From Lachnospiraceae bacterium (lineage in GTDB: Bacteria > Bacillota > Clostridia > Lachnospirales > Lachnospiraceae): a DNA stretch of 25,700 nucleotides. The translations under genes were made by a program, and so were the position numbers. The stretch lies in assembly GCA_016297945.1 (NCBI GenBank), contig JAEDFR010000027.1, forward strand, positions 1 to 25,700. Direction: 5' to 3'. Within the stretch, counting starts at the first letter, position 1, and the number at the start of each line of letters is the position of its first letter. This document shows positions 1-6,243 of the stretch, in pieces. The notes below the pieces were generated by a model. That model saw nothing but the letters and a program-made list of their open reading frames with translations, searched no databases and was not told where the DNA came from.

Positions 1-177
1 CGGCATTTCCACATCCAGCAAAACCAAATCATATGCATAATCCGTTTCTTCTAATTTTGTCAGACATTCCATCCCGGAATCCGCCTTATCCACGAGATAT
101 CCTTTTTGAGATAAAATAAAATCCATCATCTTCAAATTAATCAAATCGTCATCAACAACCAAGATTCTTTTTTCCAT
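1..177 (-). CDS. Response regulator, receiver domain (partial, runs off the left edge)
   Basis: Only the first 59 codons are in the window. The protein begins MEKRILVVDDD, which gives the acidic pocket of a CheY-like receiver domain. It ends LVLLDVEMP, where Asp55 is the expected phospho-acceptor. The start is set by an AGGAGG-like ribosome site at about 183-190. It lies 32 bases downstream of murD on the same strand, so the two are probably co-transcribed. The output domain (DNA-binding, hybrid kinase or other) lies outside the window, so the regulated process cannot be named. Confidence 0.9.
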   Translation of the reverse strand, partial: MEKRILVVDDDLINLKMMDFILSQKGYLVDKADSGMECLTKLEETDYAYDLVLLDVEMP

Positions 178-209
178 AAGCAATCCTCCTCTTTCCATTA
201 TATATTTGT

Positions 210-1637
210 CTAATTGCTATTAACCAATTGAGCAAATACATCGCCACGTTCTTCAAAATTCTTAAAAATACCATAGCTTGCTGCCGCCGGTGACAAAATA
301 CAACTGCCGCCTTTTTTCGTAATCTGCTTAGCCAAACTCACGGCATCTTCCAGATGATTAACTACAAACAACCGCTCTTTGTGCAAAAAATCCGGATAAT
401 CTGACTGAATTTCTTCATAAATCCGTTTGCCGGTATCTTCCATCAGAATAATATGTGCGACTTTGGAATCTGCCAGATAACGCTCGAGGTTTACATAACT
501 AATTCCGCGGTCCATACCGCCAATCAAGACCGTATCTGCATTTTTAATTGTATTTAATGCCTGTATGGTGGTTTCATCAATCGTCGAAATGGAATCATCA
601 TAATAAGCAACACCATTCACCGTCCCGATATATTGCAAACGATGAGGCAACGGCACATATGATTGCAGACCTTTTACAAATTCTTCATCGTCAATTCCCA
701 ATTCACAACATACACCATAAACATATGCAATGTCCAAATAGTTATGCTCGCCTAACAGACTGATTTCTGTTGTCGGAATCTCACATTGACGGTTCTGATA
801 CGAAATCACCGGTAACATTTGGTCTGAATCTGATGGCATATTCAAGATAATGTCCACACCCTTATCTGACTCAATATTGCAATCAGGTTTTATGTGTTTT
901 ATGTCAACCAGTTTAATATTGGCACTACACCGTCCGGTTTCCGGTTTGACATCCGGATTGACAAAAAGATAGTCACCATCTTTCTGATTTTCATATATTT
1001 TTTCCTTGGAAGCAATATATTTTTCCAAAGTCCCGTAATGATCCAGATGTTCTTCATAAATATTGAGCAAAATACCCCATTTCGGAGAAATGGTCATGTA
1101 CTCCAACTGATGACAGGATAGTTCGATTACAAAAATAGATTCTTCGGTTACCTCATGCAAAATATCAAATACCGGAATCCCGATATTGCCGGCAAGTATC
1201 GCAGGACGTCCGCTTTCTTTCAGTATATGATGCAAAAGCGTCGTAGTTGTACTTTTTCCTTTGGTGCCGGTAATACCGATAATGCGGTCCCGGTAATACT
1301 CAAAAAAGAGCTGCATCTGAGACAGAATTTCGGTCTCGTACATAGAAATATCTTTCTTTAATACAATTCCCGGGCTTTTCATAACAAGATCATAATCATC
1401 ACAGAAATCCTGATACTGCGGTCCGCAACAAAAATCTATGGATTGCAGATTATAATCCGCATATGCCGCATCCGCAAACACTTCCATTTCAAGTGACAAG
1501 GCTTTCTGATCGGCAATCGTAATTTTTTTTGCACTTCCGGCTTTTAAAAAAGCCTTTAGCGTCGATTGTCCTTCTCGTCCAAATCCTAAAATCAGGACGC
1601 TTTTATCTTTGATACGATTTGCTAAATAAGTTATCAT
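210..1637 (-). CDS. murD: UDP-N-acetylmuramoyl-L-alanine--D-glutamate ligase
   Basis: This 475-aa cytoplasmic Mur ligase adds D-glutamate to UDP-MurNAc-L-Ala in peptidoglycan precursor synthesis, using ATP. Three parts are visible: an N-terminal Rossmann-like UDP-binding domain (VLILGFGREG, residues 14-23), the central ATPase domain with the Mur P-loop GITGTKGKST (121-130), and a C-terminal ligase domain with YYDDSISTID. Length fits the family (about 440-475). It is not next to other division or cell-wall (dcw) genes here. No ribosome site is well placed: the nearest AGGAG ends about 15 bases before ATG, and a short repeat-encoded reading frame stops three bases before the start, so translational coupling is possible (inference). 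Confidence 0.95.
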   Translation of the reverse strand: MITYLANRIKDKSVLILGFGREGQSTLKAFLKAGSAKKITIADQKALSLEMEVFADAAYADYNLQSIDFCCGPQYQDFCDDYDLVMKSPGIVLKKDISMYETEILSQMQLFFEYYRDRIIGITGTKGKSTTTTLLHHILKESGRPAILAGNIGIPVFDILHEVTEESIFVIELSCHQLEYMTISPKWGILLNIYEEHLDHYGTLEKYIASKEKIYENQKDGDYLFVNPDVKPETGRCSANIKLVDIKHIKPDCNIESDKGVDIILNMPSDSDQMLPVISYQNRQCEIPTTEISLLGEHNYLDIAYVYGVCCELGIDDEEFVKGLQSYVPLPHRLQYIGTVNGVAYYDDSISTIDETTIQALNTIKNADTVLIGGMDRGISYVNLERYLADSKVAHIILMEDTGKRIYEEIQSDYPDFLHKERLFVVNHLEDAVSLAKQITKKGGSCILSPAAASYGIFKNFEERGDVFAQLVNSN

Positions 1638-1649
1638 ATTCTAACCAAC

Positions 1650-1734
1650 TGCTCCTAAAACTGTTTCTACATCTATTCCAAATATTTATTCCAAATACCG
1701 TTTCTACTTCTATACCAAATACTGTTTCTGTATC
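1650..1734 (-). repeat. Short tandem repeat, 24-nt unit (three copies plus a 13-nt partial copy), upstream of murD
   Basis: On the minus strand three 24-nt units lie at 1711-1734, 1687-1710 and 1650-1673, with the consensus GAWGTAGAAACRGTATTTGG plus ATA. A 13-nt partial unit (1674-1686) sits between the second and third. Translated, the units give an octapeptide of the form (D/E)(V/T)ETVFGI. The 13-nt insertion breaks the frame. Without it the reading would run through all three units and stop at TAG, three bases before the murD ATG. A possible host frame begins at 1785, but has no convincing ribosome site, so I do not call a gene. Confidence 0.6.
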
Positions 1735-1801
1735 TACTCCGACAACCGTTTGTATCTCTCCACAAAAACAACTACCCACATTCATTTTATGCTGTTATCT
1801 A

Positions 1802-2578
1802 TCAGGTGCTCTGGTACAGCTTTGGATTTAACTCCCTGACAAATTTATCATCCAACTCAAACAACTCCGCAACCAGCGAAGCGGAATATGCAACCAGAAG
1901 TGAAATATTCTGTTCGCCCTTTTCCGACAGATTATGCTCTGCCTCCGGATTATCGGTATTTATGCTCCGACATACGGATATGACGTTTTTATATCCGTAT
2001 GCAGTTAGCTTTTGCATACATTTATCATCCGCATTGATGATATAAAAGACCTCCTGCAACCATTCCTTACAGGATTGTTCTAAGACACAATCCGTCTCAT
2101 AATCAGTTTGAACCGGAATCAGAGTTTTCTCTCTCTTTTCTGTTCTGTTTTTATAATCCGGAACCAATTCTTCTCCTTCACTTACAATGCTTATTTCAGG
2201 TATTGTTTCGTCTGCATTTTGCTTAAAGCGAAGGGCTAAAATATCACAATACGTCTCTTTCCATACGACAATCTGCTCTTGTGTCAGTGCAAACGGTTCA
2301 ACAATGATCTCATACGATTTGAGCTTTGGCAGACAATAAACCAGTTCTGCCATTCCCAGGAAAAAAATCTTTGCTAACACCGCATCATCATCCGCTACAT
2401 TTTCCCGATCACAGGGTATCTCCCAACTAGGTGCAAAAGTAGCAATTCCCGGAATCTCAAAATCATAGGTGATGGTTATCCTCGCGGGGATATCTCCGAT
2501 TACCGGTGCCTCTTCGATCTCAAATCCATAATATATTAATTGTCCGTCTATATTCAATTGCATTTTATCGTCACGCAT
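1802..2578 (-). CDS. Unrecognised 258-aa protein
   Basis: I do not recognise this family. The start ATG at 2578 has an AGAGG ribosome site about 7 bases upstream. The protein is acidic and has no signal peptide or membrane segment. The N-terminal ~65 residues look like beta strands (LNIDGQLIYYGFEIEEAPVI, then an ITYDFEIPG stretch). The middle (about 85-150) is charged. The C-terminus looks helical and ends LVAELFELDDKFVRELNP. It is the first gene of the leftward run into murD and the response regulator, 165 bases upstream of murD with the tandem repeat between them. A role in cell envelope growth would be a guess from position only. Confidence 0.75.
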   Translation of the reverse strand: MRDDKMQLNIDGQLIYYGFEIEEAPVIGDIPARITITYDFEIPGIATFAPSWEIPCDRENVADDDAVLAKIFFLGMAELVYCLPKLKSYEIIVEPFALTQEQIVVWKETYCDILALRFKQNADETIPEISIVSEGEELVPDYKNRTEKREKTLIPVQTDYETDCVLEQSCKEWLQEVFYIINADDKCMQKLTAYGYKNVISVCRSINTDNPEAEHNLSEKGEQNISLLVAYSASLVAELFELDDKFVRELNPKLYQST

Positions 2579-2637
2579 GAAAGATCCTCTTTATTCCTTT
2601 TCCAAATGCTTGATACAAAAGGTATTTTGCTTCATTC

Positions 2638-2666
2638 ATTATAATTCATTTCGCATTTTCAAACAA
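2638..2666 (-). promoter_or_regulatory. Putative sigma-A promoter for the 1802-2578 gene and murD
   Basis: On the minus strand a perfect TATAAT (2638-2643) is preceded by a 17-base spacer and TTGTTT (2661-2666). It lies about 60 bases upstream of the ATG at 2578. The divergent AraC gene starts at 2795, so this intergenic stretch serves both directions. Confidence 0.5.
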
Positions 2667-2744
2667 TATCAACTAAGAAAACTGTATTCGAAACTTTCAA
2701 GCCAAAACTTTTTATGAATTATATAGCTATGAAAAGCCCAGATG

Positions 2745-2753
2745 TGATATGAT
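2745..2753 (+). promoter_or_regulatory. Putative extended -10 promoter of the AraC gene
   Basis: TGATATGAT fits the extended -10 form TGnTATnnT. No good -35 hexamer is present 17 bases upstream. It would give a leader of about 35 AT-rich bases before the ATG at 2795. Confidence 0.4.
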
Positions 2754-2794
2754 GATAAACGAATAGAAAAATGTAATTATTATGGTATAAATAT

Positions 2795-3775
2795 ATGACA
2801 GAAAAAAAGAAATCCCTTAAACAATTAATCGAAAACGAAACGCATTTTCTGGACTTTGATTTACGATATCAGATCAGTGAGAATATCTATAAGACTCTCA
2901 AACACGGAAGCAAAGACTATCCGGTTGATTTTTATCTCTTAAATGCCACCGAAAGGCTTTTGGATATTATTCCCTGGCACTGGCACAAAGAGACAGAGCT
3001 GATTTACATTCTGGACGGATGCGGAGAATTCCGAATCAGTGAAGATTCCTTTCAGATTCATGAAGGAGAAGCTCTTTTTATCAATTCCCAGGTCATGCAT
3101 TCCTTTTGTATTGCTCCCGGAAGTGAGACATGTACTTGTATTGATATTGTGTTTCGTCCGGACTATCTGATTGCCCCTTCGCAACCTTCCTTATATACCA
3201 AATATATATATCCAATCATGCAAAATCAGAACTTAAGGGGATTCGTCTTAACAAAAAATGATATCGAAAAAGCAGGACTGACCTACTATATTCCCGCATT
3301 ATTTGATTTAAACATAAAGGAAGAAGCCGGCTACGAACTTCACACCAGAGAATTATTGACAAAAATATGGCTCTATATTTTGAAGCAGACAAAGGATATT
3401 CATTTTCAGACTTCAAACTCACAACACTCCAGAATATCACTGGACGAGCGCCGGACCAAAGAAGCCTTGCAGTATATTGAAAATCACTACACAGAACCCA
3501 TCACTTTGGATGACATTGCTAACAGCATTCATTTGAGCAGAAGCGAATGTTGCCGTTGCATCAAGCGTTGTATGAATATGACACCGTTTGAATTTTTATT
3601 ACAGTTGCGGATTCAAAAAGCCGGACAGCTTTTATCAAACAGTAAAAGATCATTGTCCATCGCAGAGTTAGCATCTGCTGTCGGTTTCAATTCCTGTAGC
3701 TATTTTAACAAACTCTTCCGGAAATATATGGGTTGTACGCCATCACAGTATAAAAAAAGAATGCGGGATCAATGA
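2795..3775 (+). CDS. AraC family transcriptional regulator with N-terminal cupin
   Basis: This 326-aa protein is a cytoplasmic DNA-binding regulator. Residues about 55-115 form an AraC-type cupin sensor (HWHKETELIYIL, then GEALFINSQVMHSF). Residues about 220-325 carry the double helix-turn-helix, with SIAELASAVGFNSCSYFNKL and FRKYMGCTPSQYKKR matching the second HTH signature. The ligand is probably a sugar or other small metabolite, as for related cupin-AraC proteins, but nothing nearby identifies it. The ATG at 2795 has no visible Shine-Dalgarno sequence, which is unusual here. It stands alone on the plus strand, and its stop codon lies in the loop of the terminator at 3761-3790. Confidence 0.92.
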   Translation: MTEKKKSLKQLIENETHFLDFDLRYQISENIYKTLKHGSKDYPVDFYLLNATERLLDIIPWHWHKETELIYILDGCGEFRISEDSFQIHEGEALFINSQVMHSFCIAPGSETCTCIDIVFRPDYLIAPSQPSLYTKYIYPIMQNQNLRGFVLTKNDIEKAGLTYYIPALFDLNIKEEAGYELHTRELLTKIWLYILKQTKDIHFQTSNSQHSRISLDERRTKEALQYIENHYTEPITLDDIANSIHLSRSECCRCIKRCMNMTPFEFLLQLRIQKAGQLLSNSKRSLSIAELASAVGFNSCSYFNKLFRKYMGCTPSQYKKRMRDQ

Positions 3776-3790
3776 CATCCCGCATTTTTT
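3761..3790. terminator. Bidirectional intrinsic terminator between convergent genes
   Basis: The perfect 9-bp stem ATGCGGGAT / ATCCCGCAT (3761-3769 and 3777-3785) encloses a 7-base loop. A T run follows on both strands. The stop codons of both converging genes (TGA 3773-3775 plus, TGA 3771-3769 minus) fall in or beside the loop. Confidence 0.85.
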
Positions 3791-4059
3791 GCATCTTCAA
3801 GCACATCAAAAGCCTGGCCCTTTGCCCAGGGACTTCCCACATCACAACGGCCATGGTGTTGCACCTTGGCACTGGTTCCGGCTTTAAATTCATCTGAAAC
3901 AACCACATTCATCCGACTGGTTTCCGTCTTACTGAAATTTTCCAGAATCGCAAGCATATTTTCAATATCTTCTTCGCTCACTTCTTCCTGTCTTCTTTTT
4001 TCTTCTTCGGCATATGCCTCTAAATCGACAATAAATACCGGTTCTTCGTTATTCATCAT
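3769..4059 (-). CDS. Small unrecognised acidic protein (96 aa)
   Basis: I do not recognise this family. The protein is a charged helical segment (YAEEEKRRQEEVSEEDIENM, about residues 16-35) followed by a His/Cys-containing tail: VQHHGRCDVGSPWAKGQAFD around 69-88, ending NAGCH. The ATG-ATG start at 4059 has no ribosome site. An 11-codon frame starting at 4098 behind AAGGAG is in the same phase and ends in TAA three bases before this ATG. So the gene may start at 4098 and be interrupted by a nonsense codon, or be translated by reinitiation. It converges on the AraC gene with a shared terminator. Confidence 0.6.
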   Translation of the reverse strand: MMNNEEPVFIVDLEAYAEEEKRRQEEVSEEDIENMLAILENFSKTETSRMNVVVSDEFKAGTSAKVQHHGRCDVGSPWAKGQAFDVLEDAKNAGCH

Positions 4060-4226
4060 AGCTTATTTTTTAGCAGACTGTAACGCCCTATCTGCCATGC
4101 TCTCCTTTCCCTCAATTACTTTTCTTATTTTTCTTTTTTCATTAATTCTTTATATCATAAAACAAATGCTGTAAAAACAAATTCAGTTAAAACAAATCCA
4201 GCAATTCCAAAACAAACAACTAATTT

Positions 4227-5099
4227 TTAGGACGGTTGGTTACGATACACCCATCGGAATATTGCTGCTCCTATAATAATAACATATCCAAGCAGACTGT
4301 AAATATCCGGAATTTGATTTAAAAATAAAAATCCTAAAATAGCCGCAAATAAAATCTGCGAATAATCATATACCGAAATATCTTTTGCCGGCGCATAGGT
4401 ATAAGCTGCGGTTATATTTAACTGTCCGCCCATTGCCGCAAATCCTGCCAAAATCAAAATTAGCCACTGCTTCGGGGACATGGGCGTATAATGCAAAAGC
4501 ATAACCGGCGTAAGCATGAGTGTAGAAAACAGAGAAAAGAAAAAAACAATGACACTTCCACGCTCTCCCCGATTGCCCAAAAGACGGACAAATGTATAGG
4601 CAACTCCGGCACCAAGTCCGCCCAAGGCACCGATCAAAGCCGGCACAAAACTCATATGAAGCGACGGTTTCATCACAAATAAAGCACCGATAAACGCAAT
4701 CACCACAGCCGCCCAGTCTCTCTTACCTGCCCGCTCTTTTAAAATGAAAATAGAGAAAATGATCGCAAAAAAGGGGGAAAGCTTGTTTAACATATTAGCA
4801 TCTGCTATATTTAATCGGTCAATTGCATAGAAATTACAAATCAGTCCCGTAAATCCGCAGGCGGCACGCAAAAACAAAAACGGCAGACTGCCTTTTTTTA
4901 TATGAAATTTTTCTTCTGTTTTTAACAACATTACGGTTGCGGCTATCAAAGCAACAATATTCCTGAAAAAAGCTTTTTGGAACGAAGGAACATTACCTGC
5001 AAGGCGCACCAAAAAAGTCATCAGCGAAAAGAAAAAAGCCGCCGCAATAATATGAAGGATTCCTTTGGTCTTATCTGTCATTTTATATTCTCTTTTCAT
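4227..5099 (-). CDS. DMT superfamily permease, EamA domains
   Basis: This 290-aa integral membrane protein has about ten hydrophobic helices arranged as two EamA repeats. The first repeat starts near GILHIIAAAFFFSLMTFLVR and the second near LIGALGGLGAGVAYTFVRLL. The family exports or imports small metabolites and amino acids; the substrate cannot be read from the sequence. The upstream ATG at 5099 lacks a ribosome site. The ATG six codons later (5081) has AAGAGA at a workable distance and may be the real start. It is divergent from the DegV gene, with overlapping promoters. The 167 bases between it and the small gene ending at 3769-4059 hold no other gene that I can see. Confidence 0.88.
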   Translation of the reverse strand: MKREYKMTDKTKGILHIIAAAFFFSLMTFLVRLAGNVPSFQKAFFRNIVALIAATVMLLKTEEKFHIKKGSLPFLFLRAACGFTGLICNFYAIDRLNIADANMLNKLSPFFAIIFSIFILKERAGKRDWAAVVIAFIGALFVMKPSLHMSFVPALIGALGGLGAGVAYTFVRLLGNRGERGSVIVFFFSLFSTLMLTPVMLLHYTPMSPKQWLILILAGFAAMGGQLNITAAYTYAPAKDISVYDYSQILFAAILGFLFLNQIPDIYSLLGYVIIIGAAIFRWVYRNQPS

Positions 5100-5141
5100 C
5101 CTAATTTTTAATTTCTTTCAAACATAAACAATCATTTTTCC

Positions 5142-5170
5142 TTGTGCCATTATAACACTTTTGATAAAAT
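5142..5170. promoter_or_regulatory. Overlapping divergent promoters for the DMT and DegV genes
   Basis: On the plus strand, TTGTGC (5142-5147), a 17-base spacer and TAAAAT (5165-5170) face DegV. On the minus strand an extended -10, TGTTATAAT, occupies 5149-5157 and faces the permease. The two elements overlap, so polymerases could not occupy both at once. Confidence 0.5.
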
Positions 5171-5264
5171 TATCCATAGAAATGCGGAAGTTACCTGATA
5201 ACGAAGCAATTCGCAACGGTATCTTTACCAAAGAAAAAACAGAAAGGACAAATATGTCGGAACA

Positions 5265-6134
5265 ATGAGAGAATTTATTATTTCAACAGAAACAAACTGT
5301 GATCTTTCGGCAGAATTTATCAAAACAAATAATATCTGCGTCATCCCCCACTACTATACGGTTGATGAGGAAGTTTACGGTGACGGAAAAGAACTGACAA
5401 ACAAAGAATTTTATGACAAAATGCGCGACAAGCATAAAGTCGGCACCATGGCCAGCAATCCTGCTGTCATTGAGGAGATGTTTACGGCAATTGCCAAAGA
5501 AGGAAAAGATATTATCCATATCAGCTTTTCTTCCGCATTAAGCGGCGGCTGCGGCAATGTTCAGATGGTTTCCAACCAGATTATGGAAGCTTATCCGGAG
5601 ATGAAAATTGTGGTCATTGATACACTGGCTGCATCCCTTGGCGAAGGTATCATGATTAAAAAAGCTTTGGAACTGAAAGCAGAAGGTAAAACCATCGACG
5701 AAACCGTTTCCATTATTCAGGATTTATGTCCTCATCTTAATACGCTGTTTACCGTTGATGATTTAGATTATTTGTATCGTGGCGGACGTCTTTCAAAAAC
5801 GACTGCCATCGTCGGCTCATTGGTTAACATAAAACCAATTCTAAAAATCAACGAAGAAGGCAAACTGGTTGCCCATTCCAAAGTCAGAGGGCGTAACAAA
5901 TCCATTCAGGCTCTGGTTTCCATGATGGAAGAACAGCTTGGCTCTTACAAAGACAAACAGCTTGAAATCGGAATTATGCATGGAGATTGCGAAGACGATG
6001 CACTGACATTGAAAAAACTGGCAGAAGAAAAATTCGGCTATACCAATTTTATGATTGAACCAATTGGTCCCAGTATCGGTGCACATTCCGGTCCCGGAAC
6101 ATTAGGAATTGTCTTTTTAGGCGACCATCGTTAA
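5265..6134 (+). CDS. DegV family fatty-acid-binding protein
   Basis: This 289-aa cytoplasmic protein has the family's usual length. DegV/FakB proteins bind a single fatty acid and can present it to the kinase FakA. Visible family features are the N-terminal IISTETNCDLSAEFI, the lipid-contacting ISFSSALSGG, and DDLDYLYRGGRLSKT. No fakA-like kinase is adjacent. Just upstream, a good AAAGGA site (5244-5249) precedes a four-codon frame, MSEQ-stop (5254-5268), whose TGA overlaps this gene's ATG as ATGA. The gene itself has only a weak ribosome site, so its translation probably depends on reinitiation (inference). Confidence 0.92.
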   Translation: MREFIISTETNCDLSAEFIKTNNICVIPHYYTVDEEVYGDGKELTNKEFYDKMRDKHKVGTMASNPAVIEEMFTAIAKEGKDIIHISFSSALSGGCGNVQMVSNQIMEAYPEMKIVVIDTLAASLGEGIMIKKALELKAEGKTIDETVSIIQDLCPHLNTLFTVDDLDYLYRGGRLSKTTAIVGSLVNIKPILKINEEGKLVAHSKVRGRNKSIQALVSMMEEQLGSYKDKQLEIGIMHGDCEDDALTLKKLAEEKFGYTNFMIEPIGPSIGAHSGPGTLGIVFLGDHR

Positions 6135-6154
6135 TAAGGATTTATAATATAATA

Positions 6155-6217
6155 ATATAAAATGACCGGTTTCAACTGTCCGAAGACGAAGTCTGATTTT
6201 TGAAACCGGTCATTTCA
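6155..6217. terminator. Bidirectional terminator between DegV and Pip genes
   Basis: Arms ATGACCGGTTTCAA (6162-6175) and TTGAAACCGGTCAT (6200-6213) pair perfectly over 14 bp. Short AT-rich flanks extend the stem, and the loop contains a minor AGAC/GTCT helix. T-rich sequence follows on both strands, so it serves both converging genes. Confidence 0.8.
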
Positions 6218-6243
6218 TATTATTTTGTGAGCATGCCGTTATT

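Noticed and set aside
1619..1831. Plus-strand 70-aa frame with repeated NTVS words
   Set aside because: It is the complement of the 24-nt tandem repeat, with no promoter or ribosome site on that strand.
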